Position numbers and translations under genes: made by a program. Below are positions 9,201 through 16,453 of a stretch of DNA of 36,747 nt, piece by piece. Under the pieces are notes generated by a model that made no database searches, was not told where the DNA came from, and worked only from the letters and a program-made list of their open reading frames with translations. Within the stretch, counting starts at the first letter, position 1, and the number at the start of each line of letters is the position of its first letter. The stretch lies in NCBI GenBank assembly GCA_016179685.1, contig JACPCR010000107.1:1-36747 (forward strand), in the 5' to 3' direction. Origin of the DNA: Planctomycetota bacterium (GTDB lineage: Bacteria > Planctomycetota > PUPC01 > JACPCR01).

Positions 9201-9442
9201 GGGATGGGCCACTGGCCGATGGCCTTCAACGACTCGTCGTCGATGTTGCAGTACACGATCGACTCGTCGGTCGGGATGGCGCCGTGCAGGAAGCTCCGGG
9301 CCTTGAACCGGTAGTCCTTCACGGCCAGCTCGATGCGCTCCAGGAAGTCCACTCGGCTGTAGTAGAGCCAGGAAAAGAGGCAGGCGCTGGCCCCGCCGAT
9401 GAGCAGCGACACGAACACGGCGCTTTTCAGGAACTTCTTCAT
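6260..9442 (-). CDS. CHASE2-domain membrane adenylate cyclase with long inserted helix region
   Basis: 1060 residues. Residues 10-30 are a membrane anchor; the following periplasmic part matches CHASE2 at both ends (ESIVYCNIDDESLKAIGQWP near 60-80; KGKLVLIGLTGTGTHD and NYPMVGAHANVINTILT near 620-660). Between them lie several hundred mostly helical, charged residues, much longer than a normal CHASE2. Membrane helices follow at about 680-770, then a class III cyclase domain (about 795-970) with metal-binding FFSDVAGF (Asp805) and DKYEGD (Lys845, Asp849), and YTVMGDAVNQAAR (Asn930, Arg934). The lysine in DKYEGD fits ATP rather than GTP. The last 75 residues resemble a TPR. It should make cAMP in response to an envelope signal. 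No cAMP-binding protein is encoded nearby. Confidence 0.88.
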   Translation of the reverse strand: MKKFLKSAVFVSLLIGGASACLFSWLYYSRVDFLERIELAVKDYRFKARSFLHGAIPTDESIVYCNIDDESLKAIGQWPIPREYYTNVIRNLSQVGAGVIGFDVLFFENGVIHDARVQEAMQKAQSLPKVLEEGVAAEPTMDPAQVEKLKVLCVEIAAELESSSNGRKSQKVLEQVRQISAALEAGLAEKAVLQDSTIGNLQQLIGEMEATLKSPDEDLAAAATAQGQVLFPMVFLEHYSNQDAMEEANRELQWIANEIDSLFRRQKTDELYNLFDSSPFRAMARIRQDLAGDGNGSSWTKARLAMLQEKELSIISRVKEVEREVVQTALENANMIVSRRDLREADLQYWHIFNRGTMKARNLPVDPPLEPVEVATYEFLGSPARLYKENRERLQKQEIRETPFDKTHEAIFAEAVGGFIYNKGRNVLQQALDQWKSNVEDEKFKSLDYYVRHSIAEEKSVDLRAILVDPDGQPPRDEEHAQRLMRTLRVARDRPSDPTKPIVRLGLATAEPVYITVEKDVDGSLRNYALLIRSDSSEGEPRAFFAMGFGMACRHLGVALKDVRICPGHFIDLPGAKYPDGRVADIRIPIDEHGQMLINWAGTFEDTSLFKHFSFAEIVNPEGAKKHLEELKGKLVLIGLTGTGTHDIAPMPFSGNYPMVGAHANVINTILTRNFLKPDIRLSRALNVAIICFLAMFVAMAKAVLPRFWGTVGFAGMFALYAIGVQVAFVRWGLSLNVTYSFFAITVPFTGVLLYRYMTEERQKKLVRAMFSTMVSPEVLQYMQEHPDRFRLTGEKRMATMFFSDVAGFTTISEKLSAEGLAKVLNEYLTPMSDIILSYNGYIDKYEGDAIMADFGVPFDDPKEPNSHAWKACWSALDQQEKLQDIRRQIKEQYNVDIDVRMGINSGLVSAGNMGSQKKFQYTVMGDAVNQAARFEPANKPFGTHIMIGEPTYKLAQEKIEVRFLASMIVKGKTEPVKCYELLAKKGKLPEKKRWLVELFEEGWRLHAEKNFEAAIAKFDECLMVDPEDGPSKTYREISQEYLQKPPSGGWAGEWIQTSK

Positions 9443-9537
9443 CGCCTGGGGTCCTCAAGGCGAATGGAATAGCCACTGAGGAGAGATCATGCCTATCGCG
9501 GACCACTTTTCAAGCGGAGCGGGATGGCTTCGGGTCG

Positions 9538-9579
9538 TCAGAGAGTTGGGAAGTTCATCCGCCCTTCCCAACTCTCTGA
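9538..9579. repeat. Perfect 16-base palindrome adjoining ADH stop codon
   Basis: Arms TCAGAGAGTTGGGAAG (9538-9553) and its exact complement (9564-9579), loop TTCATCCGCC. It abuts the stop codon of the alcohol dehydrogenase gene (9580-9582). The centre AAGTTCATCCGCCCTT is a diverged form of the core seen after purL (AAGTGCCTCCGCACTT). Confidence 0.8.
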
Positions 9580-10611
9580 TTAAGGCTTCAAGACGACCTT
9601 CAGGCTCTCCTTGCGCTCGAACATCTCGAAGGCCGGACGCCATTCAGCCAGCGGCATCTCATGTGAGATGACGGAGCGTGGATCGACGCGGCCGTAGGCC
9701 ATGAGGCGCAAAGCGCGTTCCCAGGCCGACCGTTTCTGGGCCAGGAAGCCGGTGACCTGCAGCTCCTTGTAAGCGATCTGGACGAAGTCGATCTCGAAGG
9801 GGCCCGGATAGAGCCCCATCTGCGTGAACTTGCCCTGTTTCCGGACGAGGTCGAGGCCGAGCCGGCCCCCGCCGGGGAAGCCCGAGGCCTCGAGGACCAC
9901 GTCGGCCCCGTAGCCGTCCGTCAGGGAACGGACGCGGCTTCCCGCGTCCTCCTCGTCGATGTTGACCGTGTAATCCGCCCCCAACTCGCGGGCGCGAGCC
10001 AAGCGCGCCCGGTCGCGACTCGTCCCGCACAGGCAGACGATGCCGCCCTCCGCCTTCGCCACCATCAGCGCCAGCAGACCAATGGGACCGGGGCCCGTGA
10101 TGGCCACAAAATCGCCCGCCGCCACGTGCGTCATCTCGATAATGGCGTGCACGCAGCAGGCCAGCGGCTCGGTCAGCGCGCCCGCCTCGAAGCTGATGTT
10201 CTCCGGCAGGCGATGGATGCAACGCCGAGGCACCACGCAGTAAGGCGCGAACCCGCCGTTCCAGGAGTAGCCCACCACGCGGCGCTGCGGGCACAGGTTG
10301 TACGACTCGATCCGGCAGTAGCGGCACTTCCCGCAGATCACCGCGCTCGGCTCGGCCGTCACCCGGTCCCCTACCCGGACATCATCGACGCCTTCGCCCA
10401 CCTCGACGACGCGTCCGCTCAACTCGTGCCCGGTGACCACCGGCGGGACGATGGGAATCTTGATGGACTGGTGGTAGATGTGAAGGTCCGAGCCGCAGAT
10501 GCCCGCGGCCTGGACGGCGATCTTGATCTGACCCGGGCCGGCCGCCGGCTCGGGCATCTCCCGCAGCTCCATGTTGCCTTCGCCCAATTGGTACTTGACC
10601 AGAGCCTGCAT
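9580..10611 (-). CDS. Zinc-dependent alcohol/polyol dehydrogenase (MDR family)
   Basis: About 343 residues from ATG 10611, preferred over the in-frame start at 10644 because the extra 11 codons fall inside a palindrome and GAGGGGGGAAC precedes 10611. Catalytic zinc ligands are visible in AGICGSD and TGHELSGR; the structural zinc loop has four cysteines (CGKCRYCRIESYNLC). The NAD(P) fold shows ITGPGPIGLLAL. It oxidises a sugar alcohol or similar secondary alcohol, resembling sorbitol/threonine dehydrogenases; the substrate cannot be read from sequence. With the creatininase-like and Gfo/Idh/MocA genes nearby it suggests carbohydrate or small-molecule catabolism, but palindromes separate the genes, so co-transcription is uncertain. 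Confidence 0.82.
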   Translation of the reverse strand: MQALVKYQLGEGNMELREMPEPAAGPGQIKIAVQAAGICGSDLHIYHQSIKIPIVPPVVTGHELSGRVVEVGEGVDDVRVGDRVTAEPSAVICGKCRYCRIESYNLCPQRRVVGYSWNGGFAPYCVVPRRCIHRLPENISFEAGALTEPLACCVHAIIEMTHVAAGDFVAITGPGPIGLLALMVAKAEGGIVCLCGTSRDRARLARARELGADYTVNIDEEDAGSRVRSLTDGYGADVVLEASGFPGGGRLGLDLVRKQGKFTQMGLYPGPFEIDFVQIAYKELQVTGFLAQKRSAWERALRLMAYGRVDPRSVISHEMPLAEWRPAFEMFERKESLKVVLKP

Positions 10612-10621
10612 GTTCCCCCCT

Positions 10622-10667
10622 CTGACACGCTTGCGGAAGCGCATGTGCGCTTCCGCAAGCGTGCCAG
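10622..10667. repeat. 22-base palindrome upstream of ADH
   Basis: Two 22-base arms with one mismatch and a two-base loop; the centre is GGAAGCGCA-TG-TGCGCTTCC and the outer part CACGCTTGC / GCAAGCGTG. It lies about ten bases ahead of the ADH start codon at 10611, next to another palindrome (10675-10724). As RNA this would be an extremely stable hairpin directly in the 5' leader. Confidence 0.8.
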
Positions 10668-10674
10668 ACTGATT

Positions 10675-10724
10675 TTAAATTTCTTGGACGCCAGCGCGGG
10701 TGCGCTGGCCTCCAAGAAATTTAA
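10675..10724. repeat. 23-base palindrome overlapping creatininase stop codon
   Basis: Arms of 23 bases with one mismatch (outer TTAAATTTCTTGGA / TCCAAGAAATTTAA, inner GCCAGCGC / GCGCTGGC) and loop GGGT. The stop codon of the creatininase-family gene (10721-10723) lies inside the right arm. The centre GCGGGTGC is the same as in the copies at 6181, 20074 and 30545. Confidence 0.82.
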
Positions 10725-11512
10725 TGGTGGTCCACCTGCGGATCAATCCGCCGACGCCGGAACTCCCGGATCAACTCCACGAGCCGGTCCACCGTGTATT
10801 CCACGACCTTCCGGCCCTTCTCCTCCGTCGCCAGAGTCGCATCGCCGATCACTCCCGTCTTCGACATCCGGCTGAAATGCTCCATGAAGCGTACCGGAGA
10901 GCCTTCCTCCAGGTCCCACCAGATGAATTTCGACGGCTGGAAGTGAATGTCCTTCACCGCCTTGTCCATCTGGACCAGGTCGGGCCGCAGGTGCAGGATC
11001 ACCGAGGTCTCCAGCTCGCAGCCGTGGGACATGCCGCCCGGCTTGGGCGACTCGCGTATCTCGCGGATGGCGGGCTTGGCCAGATTCCACCAGGCGGCGA
11101 TCGCCGCGATGGCTGGCGTGGTGTTGCAAATCCTTCGGCAGGCCACCTCGAGAAACGGGATGTTGCTCCCGTGCCCGTTGATCACCAGGAGCTTCCGGAA
11201 ACCGTGGTGGGCGAGGCTGCGGCCGATATCGACGATGAACCCGACGAAATGCTCGTGAGAAATGGCGATCGTGCCCGGAAAATCCAGATGGTGCTCGTTG
11301 AAGCCGTAGGAGACCTGGGGCATGAGGACCGCCTCCTCGGGGACGCGTTCGACCGCGCGCCGGCTCAGTTCACCCGAGGTGAGATTATCCACCGCCAGGG
11401 GAAGGTGCGGCCCGTGCTGCTCGACCGTGCCGACGGGAAGGACCACCACCTTCTCCTGTCGGACGGCTTCCTTGATCTCCGGCCAGGTGAATTCGTCGTA
11501 TCGGTATTTCAT
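10721..11512 (-). CDS. Creatininase-family amidohydrolase
   Basis: 263 residues from ATG 11512, chosen because the fold begins at KYRYDEFTWPEIKEAV and the upstream in-frame codons belong to a gene remnant. The family's metal-binding pattern is present: LPVGTVEQHGPHLPLAVD (Glu31, His33, Asp42), FNEHHLDFPGT, VINGHGSN and GCELETS. Members are zinc/manganese hydrolases opening cyclic amides (creatinine, F420 or mycofactocin precursors) and are typically about 250 residues. The substrate is not identifiable and no mycofactocin or creatine genes are nearby. Soluble, cytoplasmic. Confidence 0.82.
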   Translation of the reverse strand: MKYRYDEFTWPEIKEAVRQEKVVVLPVGTVEQHGPHLPLAVDNLTSGELSRRAVERVPEEAVLMPQVSYGFNEHHLDFPGTIAISHEHFVGFIVDIGRSLAHHGFRKLLVINGHGSNIPFLEVACRRICNTTPAIAAIAAWWNLAKPAIREIRESPKPGGMSHGCELETSVILHLRPDLVQMDKAVKDIHFQPSKFIWWDLEEGSPVRFMEHFSRMSKTGVIGDATLATEEKGRKVVEYTVDRLVELIREFRRRRIDPQVDHH

Positions 11513-11519
11513 GGGAACA

Positions 11520-11739
11520 CTCAACATCGTATTGCTGGCAGACACCCCGCTGGCCGAGCAGATAGTGAAATTTTGTTTTCTCCATTCCGGCAAATTCGGG
11601 CGGCGGCAGCACCCGAAACGAGCCCCTCACGATAGAGCTGGATGGCTAGCTCTTTCCGCAGTTCCGCCTGCAGACGTTGCCGGGGAATCTTCACCGCAGC
11701 CAGCGCCTCGCCAGATATGATGATGGAAATGTCGTTCAT
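11520..11739 (-). pseudogene. Frameshifted UPF0175-type antitoxin remnant
   Basis: Translation from ATG 11739 (GAGGAG nine bases upstream) gives a UPF0175-like start: a short strand, IPRQRLQAELRKELAIQLY, then REGLVSGAAAA. The frame is then lost at 11598-11600, where one C too many appears; removing it restores the family's next block as EFAGMEKTKFHYLLGQRGV. The homology ends near 11520, eight bases before the creatininase start, without the acidic C-terminus normal for the family. UPF0175 proteins are usually antitoxins paired with PIN-domain toxins; no toxin is seen here. Decay rather than sequencing error is favoured because the C-terminus is also missing. Confidence 0.65.
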
Positions 11740-11763
11740 CCCTTGGCTCTCCTCGGTTCGTTC

Positions 11764-11799
11764 GCCAGAACGAACCTGCGCCCGCATTTCCGTTCTGGC
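11764..11799. repeat. Palindrome upstream of UPF0175 remnant
   Basis: Arms GCCAGAACG (11764-11772) and CGTTCTGGC (11791-11799) with centre AACCTGCGCCCGCATTTC, whose reverse strand reads AAATGCGGGCGCAGG, a diverged form of the family core. Located about 25 bases ahead of the remnant's start codon rather than at a gene end. Confidence 0.6.
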
Positions 11800-11888
11800 A
11801 AACTATAAACCTCAATCTTTCCCAATATAACAACTTCCTGGCGTGTGTCGTGCGAATCCATTCCTTCCTTGACACCTCTTCGTGAGGT

Positions 11889-12275
11889 ATGCCCCATGAA
11901 GCGTACTTTTCGAACCCTCTACCGTGTTTCGGATTTTTTTTCGCCGTCGCTTACCCTGTTGCGGTCGCCGATTGGGAAACTTATATGTCGGAGCACTATG
12001 GCTTTTCGATGCTGATCCCCCAGGGGACGGAATGCGAGGAGAAGGAATGGGACGGCGGCTGGGCCGGCCTCTACGCGGAAAGCGAAGGCGTCAAGTTCTA
12101 CGGCCTCTGCAAGCTGGAAGAGGTCTCGGCCAAGGACATCGAGAAATTCGGCGTGAAGGTGACCGGGATACCTGCGGACAAGTGAAAGGTGATCGACAAG
12201 CGCGAGGAGTCGAACGGTTGGGACTGGTTCTGCACCGTCGAGGCGGAATCCGACGCCGCGGAGAAAGACGCCTGA
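11889..12275 (+). pseudogene. Broken small exported protein gene
   Basis: An exported protein of unknown role: hydrophobic leader ending near PVAVA, then ETYMSEHYGFSMLIPQGTE and GGWAGLYAESEGVKFYGL. A TGA at 12183-12185 ends the frame after GIPADK, but the same frame continues with KVIDKREESNGWDWFCTVEA, which reads as natural continuation, so a Trp (TGG) to stop change is likely. A run of eight T near 11932-11940 may be a second lesion: the other frame offers a typical start MKRTFRTLYRVSDF joining the hydrophobic leader. The gene stops resembling protein near 12270, where it meets another truncated gene from the opposite strand. Confidence 0.6.
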
Positions 12276-12492
12276 GTTCGTCTACCGCTTCCTTGAAGCC
12301 AGGGACCAAAACCTGTGCGAACCGGCCTTGAACTTCGCGCCCGAAGCGATCCCAGTCAGGTTCTGCCGCGTTGTTTGGGCCGGCCCTCGGGATTCCTTCT
12401 CGCTTGAGTGCGCACTCGAAGACGGAGAACTCCCTGAAAAACTCGAGAACGAGCTCGCGGTCAGGTGCCTCGGGCGGGAGTTTGAATGTCAT
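12271..12492 (-). pseudogene. 3'-truncated gene of an unknown soluble family
   Basis: From ATG 12492, preceded by AAGGAGAGAGG, 74 codons read as a helical protein: RELVLEFFREFSVFECALKR, then AAEPDWDRFGREVQG and FKEAVDELR. The pattern FF..FS.FE.ALKR...AEPDWDRF is a hypothetical family I have seen in many bacteria, without known function. After codon 74 (about 12271) the frame stays open to 12091 but reads only the reverse of the neighbouring broken gene (arginine/proline-rich). The C-terminal half is therefore lost at a tail-to-tail junction. Confidence 0.55.
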
Positions 12493-12621
12493 CCTCTCTC
12501 CTTGCCTCCATTCAGACGGCAGAATTCCTTTGTCTACGCCGGTCACCCTTTGTCGTCCACGCACCTTCAGACTCCGCTTGGATTCGCATCTCAGGGGCCG
12601 CTCTCCTCTCCCGGCCCGTGC

Positions 12622-12684
12622 CCGAAGCGCACACGCGCTTCGGCTATGAGAAACCGCCGGCTCCGAAGCGCACACGCGCTTCGG
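12622..12684. repeat. Two identical 22-base hairpins
   Basis: Copies at 12622-12643 and 12663-12684, each with arms CCGAAGCGC / GCGCTTCGG and loop ACAC, identical to each other, with starts 41 bases apart. They lie between the Gfo/Idh/MocA stop codon (12719) and the truncated gene starting at 12492. The core AAGCGC-n4-GCGCTT matches the palindrome at 10622. Confidence 0.8.
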
Positions 12685-12718
12685 CCAGGGATGACGGCGT
12701 GTAGGGAGCCTCGGGACC

Positions 12719-13762
12719 TCAACCTTCAAGGGTGACGACCTTGCCGCCTGCGTGGGCGCTGTCGTAGACCGCTTCGCCAAAGAGGAGCGACCAGTAGCTG
12801 TCCCAGAGGTCGGGTCCGCCTTGCGCCTCGCCGAGGCAGCGCCTGGCGAAATGTTCGACCTCGCCGCGGTATCCGAAGTTAATGGCGCTGCGAGCCATCG
12901 AGTTCCACGCCGGCTCGAAGGCGTGCAGGTATCGGCCGGCCCGAGGGACCGCCTGGCTGAAATCCTCCCGGGCCTGCCATTTCAACCGCATCATATCCTC
13001 GCAGACCAAGTGAGTTTCGCAGCCGACCAGTTCGAGGCGCTCGACGATGTCACGGAAACCGGTCTTGGCTTCGAGACTGTTGAGGTCGAGCTGTCCCACG
13101 GCCCCGGACTCGAAGACGACGTTGACGGCGTAGGCGAACTGGGTGGGTGTGGCCTCGTGGTAGAAGGCCTGGACCTTGGCCGGATCGCCCGCGAAGAACC
13201 GCACGAGGTCGAAGATATGGCAGAGCTGGCCGATGAGCATGGCCCGGCGCGGGGAATCGATGCCCCAGATTTGGGGATAGGGCCCCTGGGCGAATTTGCA
13301 GAAGAGGAAATGCAGGGGTCCGAACTCGGCCCGATGCAGGATTTCCTGGGCCATGACGTAGACGTCCGCGAAGCGCTTCATGAAGCCGACCTGTCCCCAG
13401 ACGCTGTTGGCCTCGGCGAGCTGAGCCAGCTCCTTCGCCTGCTGCGAGGTCACCGCGGACGGCTTTTCGACGTAGACGGGGATGCCGCGCCGGAGGACGT
13501 GTGGCGCGAGCTGGTACTGTTGAGGCGCGGGACCAATGCAGAACACGCCGTCCAGCTCCTCCTTGTCCAGCATCTGCTCCAGGTCCGTATAGACTCGGCG
13601 GGCGCCGAAGTTCCTCGCATTCCGCACCGCCTTCGATTCGTCCACGTCGCAGACCGCCACCAGGTCGATCTGCGGCACGAGATGGACATTCGGGAAAATC
13701 GACGCCGTCGAAAAGCTCCCGCAACCAATGAAGGCCAGTCTGGCCTGACGCTGTGTGGACAA
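12719..13762 (-). CDS. Gfo/Idh/MocA-family oxidoreductase
   Basis: 347 residues, usual family length. The start is TTG at 13762, supported by GAGGAGGT six bases upstream. The N-terminal NAD(P) fold shows AFIGCGSF and later VYVEKPSA, the family's EKP motif with the catalytic-region lysine; the C-terminal domain has IGQLCHIFDLVRFF (the H..D signature). Such enzymes oxidise or reduce sugars, inositols or sugar-derived rings; substrate unknown. It follows the rhomboid gene by 85 bases containing a palindrome, so it could be the last gene of the nadC-birA-rhomboid unit or separate. Confidence 0.85.
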   Translation of the reverse strand: MSTQRQARLAFIGCGSFSTASIFPNVHLVPQIDLVAVCDVDESKAVRNARNFGARRVYTDLEQMLDKEELDGVFCIGPAPQQYQLAPHVLRRGIPVYVEKPSAVTSQQAKELAQLAEANSVWGQVGFMKRFADVYVMAQEILHRAEFGPLHFLFCKFAQGPYPQIWGIDSPRRAMLIGQLCHIFDLVRFFAGDPAKVQAFYHEATPTQFAYAVNVVFESGAVGQLDLNSLEAKTGFRDIVERLELVGCETHLVCEDMMRLKWQAREDFSQAVPRAGRYLHAFEPAWNSMARSAINFGYRGEVEHFARRCLGEAQGGPDLWDSYWSLLFGEAVYDSAHAGGKVVTLEG

Positions 13763-13791
13763 GATTACCTCCTCTGATGTGGCCTTTCTCC

Positions 13792-13837
13792 ATTATCCCT
13801 GTTCAGAAGTGCTGGTGCACTTTTGAACAGGGATAAT
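13792..13837. repeat. 21-base palindrome after rhomboid gene
   Basis: Arms of 21 bases with a single G.T pair: outer ATTATCCCTGTTCA / TGAACAGGGATAAT, core AAGTGC-TGGT-GCACTT. It begins ten bases beyond the rhomboid stop codon and ends about 30 bases ahead of the Gfo/Idh/MocA start. The TGAACAGGG segment recurs in the decayed copy at 30560-30570. Confidence 0.82.
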
Positions 13838-13847
13838 AACGCCCGTC

Positions 13848-15407
13848 TCATTCGGGCCCGCGTTCAGGGGAGCCAAATCGGCCTTCGATGCGGGCCTGAA
13901 GCTCCCGGGCCAGGGATGCATTGAGGGAGCGCAGCTTTTCGAGCTGGAGGCGAGCGGCATCCTCCTGGCCTTCGCGCACCAGGAACAGGCCGAGATCGTA
14001 GCGGGTCTGGCCGTCCTCCGGATCGAGTCGTTCGGCCTCCCGGTAGTGGAACAGGGCATCTTTCTTGAGGCCGAAGCGCTCGAAAGACCGGCCCAGCTCA
14101 CGGTGCGCCGGCACGTTTTCCGGATCGAGCTCGACGGCCTTTTCAAACGATTCATGGGCGAGCGTGAACGACCCCTTCATGGAGTAGAGAAGTCCGAGGT
14201 AGCGATAGGCATCCGAGGACTGCGGCTGCAGCTCGGTCACCCGAAGGAATCGTTCGATCGCCAGATCGTGCTGGTGGCGCTGCAAGTAGACCAGGCCGAG
14301 GTTGAAATGCGCCTCCACCAGAGCCGGGTTGGAATCGAGCGCCCGGAGGTAGGCCGCCTCCGCCTCATCCAGTTCCTGCCGCTCATGGTGTTCGACCCCG
14401 CGCTGGAAATCGGTCACGCCGCGGCCGGGAAACCAGCGGTCGATCCCTCCGGGCCCGCCGCGCCCGGTCTGGCTGGCCGACTGCGCCGATTTCCGAGCGG
14501 CGATCACGTGCTGCCGGAGCTGTGCGGGCGTGACCCGGGATGCAAACCGGTAGACGGAGAGGCCGGTGTAGGCCAGGAGGCCCAGGCTGAGGCCTGCGGC
14601 CGCGTTGAGTGCGATCCGCCGCCAGGGTGAAATCGCTCCGGACAGATTCTGGCCGATGGGGAGGGTGAGGCCCATGAGGCAACCCGCAGCCAGACCACCC
14701 AGGTGTGCGGTATTATCAACGGCCGGGAGGATCAGTCCGAGGAAGAAATTGATGCCCAGGAAGAGGATGCCCATCTGGAGGGAGTGCCAGACGCCGGGCG
14801 GAGGGTTCATGTTGCGACGGCGGCAGATACGGAGGATGCGCCCATAGCACACCAACTCCGTGCCGAAGAGTCCGAAGAGGGCGCCGGACGCGCCCACAGA
14901 AATGGCCGAGTTATACCCGTAGCTGGCCAGAGAGGCGAAGAGGGCCGAAGAGACAAACAAGCAGAGCAGGCGGCGGCTTCCGAGGGCGATCTCTAGTCCG
15001 TAGCCGAGGCTGAAAAGTGCCAGCATATTGAGGATCAGGTGTGCCGGAAAGCCATGGAGGAAGGCGCAGGAAAGCAATCGCCAGACCTCCCCCGCGTCGA
15101 TCAGATGATTGACCTTGGCCCCAAACCGGACCAGCGACGCATCGGTCGGATGCCATTGGCCGTGCGGGCAGGAAATCCCGTAAAGGATGAGGCAGAGGAG
15201 GAGAAGCAGCCAGACGGCAACGGGCCGCGGCGGTGGGACCCTTTCCACCGTCCCCGGTTCCTGACCCGGTGTAGTGGGCGGCCCGGAGGGCGGGGAGTAT
15301 CCGGCGTCGTGCATGGAATCCACCGGTCCACGGAGGGAGAAAGTGTTCTTTTCATCGGATGTCCTGCCGTTGGCCCCTGCCATGGGATACCCCGACGAGT
15401 CGTCCAT
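13848..15407 (-). CDS. Rhomboid-family intramembrane protease fused to TPR domain
   Basis: About 519 residues from ATG 15407; the frame is open further upstream but that part is antisense to birA. Residues 1-60 are proline-rich and probably disordered. Membrane helices span about 64-285. The rhomboid catalytic pair is visible: Ser174 in VGASGALFGLFG and His235 in NTAHLGGLAAG, with the WR motif and LHGFPAHLILNM between helices. Residues 310-500 form about five TPR repeats (LDEAEAAYLRALDSNP, FTLAHESFEKAVELDP). Rhomboids cut membrane proteins inside the bilayer; a TPR tail may choose partners. It follows birA by 74 bases. Substrate unknown. Confidence 0.85.
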   Translation of the reverse strand: MDDSSGYPMAGANGRTSDEKNTFSLRGPVDSMHDAGYSPPSGPPTTPGQEPGTVERVPPPRPVAVWLLLLLCLILYGISCPHGQWHPTDASLVRFGAKVNHLIDAGEVWRLLSCAFLHGFPAHLILNMLALFSLGYGLEIALGSRRLLCLFVSSALFASLASYGYNSAISVGASGALFGLFGTELVCYGRILRICRRRNMNPPPGVWHSLQMGILFLGINFFLGLILPAVDNTAHLGGLAAGCLMGLTLPIGQNLSGAISPWRRIALNAAAGLSLGLLAYTGLSVYRFASRVTPAQLRQHVIAARKSAQSASQTGRGGPGGIDRWFPGRGVTDFQRGVEHHERQELDEAEAAYLRALDSNPALVEAHFNLGLVYLQRHQHDLAIERFLRVTELQPQSSDAYRYLGLLYSMKGSFTLAHESFEKAVELDPENVPAHRELGRSFERFGLKKDALFHYREAERLDPEDGQTRYDLGLFLVREGQEDAARLQLEKLRSLNASLARELQARIEGRFGSPERGPE

Positions 15408-15481
15408 GCTGGAAGTGCTCCCGCGCTCTGAAATCCGCGAGCCCGAAGGAGAAATGCCGCCGCCCTTCGGACGAGGGATTT

Positions 15482-16453
15482 CTATTGAACGGTGACATGC
15501 TCCGAGCGAAAGGCCTTGAGGGTGCCACAGGGGAGCTGAAGGATGAGGCCGTGCGTGAGGTCCAGGTCGACCACTCGGCCCGTATAGGTCTGCCCTGCCT
15601 GCTCGAGGCAGACGACGTGGCCTCCAGAGGTGCAACGGTGACGCCAAGCCGCCTCGAGCTCGGTCCAGTCCCCGCTGCAGAGCTCGGCATAACGCTGGTC
15701 CAGACGCTTCAGGAGCGCTCGGGCCAGGCCGGTGCGGTCCACGGGACTTGCCAGGGCACATCTCAAGGAGGTGGCCTTCTCCCTCAGGTCCGGAGGAAAA
15801 TCCTCGTTTTCCTGATTGACGTTGACGCCGATACCCAGGACGAAGGCTTGCGGCGGCCGGTTTTCCGAGGTCCGTGTTTCCACGAGGATTCCGGCGACTT
15901 TTCGGCCACCAAGGATGACGTCATTGGGCCACTTGATGTGCGGGCTGCGGCCCGTGCGGTCCTGGATGGCCTCGCACACGGCGAGGCATCCCACGATCGT
16001 CAGGACGTGGGCGCGTTCCGGGGCCAACTTGGGCAGGAGCAGGACAGAAAGGAGAAGGGACCGGCCGGGGACATCGTGCCAGGAGCGGCCTTGTCGGCCG
16101 CGGCCGCGGGACTGGGATTCGGCCATGACGGCCGCGCCGTGAGGCTGCGGCGTATCCAGGAGCTGCCAGGCCACGTCGTTGGTGCTGGCAGTCCGATCGT
16201 AAACCAGAATCCTCCGGCCCACGATCCGGGTCTCGAGTTTCCAGCCGATCTCGTCCGGGTGCAGCCGGTCAGGCCAGCTCAGCAGCCGTGCGCCTCGCTG
16301 TTCGTTCCATTCGGCGTGTCCGCCGGCCTTCACGAGCTTCTGTATCTCGCATTGGAGGTCCGCCGGCGATAGGCCCAGGGAATGGGGTCCGATCCAATCG
16401 CCCAGGTTTTCCTTCAACTGGAGCAGGAGAGAGAGGTTCAAGTCATCATCCAA
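15482..16453 (-). CDS. birA: Biotin--[acetyl-CoA-carboxylase] ligase BirA
   Basis: 323 residues. It attaches biotin to the carrier protein of acetyl-CoA carboxylase through biotinyl-AMP, in the cytoplasm. The catalytic domain shows SQSRGRGRQGRSWH (biotin/AMP loop), HIKWPNDVILGGRKVAGIL (with catalytic lysine) and GIGVNVN; the C-terminal SH3-like domain follows. About 75 N-terminal residues suggest a short, degenerate winged-helix region, so a repressor role is possible but not clear. The start is TTG 16453, overlapping the end of nadC by eight bases, which implies coupling. accA lies 14 kb away in this window. Confidence 0.9.
   Translation of the reverse strand: MDDDLNLSLLLQLKENLGDWIGPHSLGLSPADLQCEIQKLVKAGGHAEWNEQRGARLLSWPDRLHPDEIGWKLETRIVGRRILVYDRTASTNDVAWQLLDTPQPHGAAVMAESQSRGRGRQGRSWHDVPGRSLLLSVLLLPKLAPERAHVLTIVGCLAVCEAIQDRTGRSPHIKWPNDVILGGRKVAGILVETRTSENRPPQAFVLGIGVNVNQENEDFPPDLREKATSLRCALASPVDRTGLARALLKRLDQRYAELCSGDWTELEAAWRHRCTSGGHVVCLEQAGQTYTGRVVDLDLTHGLILQLPCGTLKAFRSEHVTVQ

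Noticed and set aside
12183..12185. TGA recoding (selenocysteine or tryptophan) in the 11889 gene
   Set aside because: Other genes here end in TGA (nadC and the rhomboid gene, for example), no selenocysteine element is seen, and the gene is also truncated at its 3' end.
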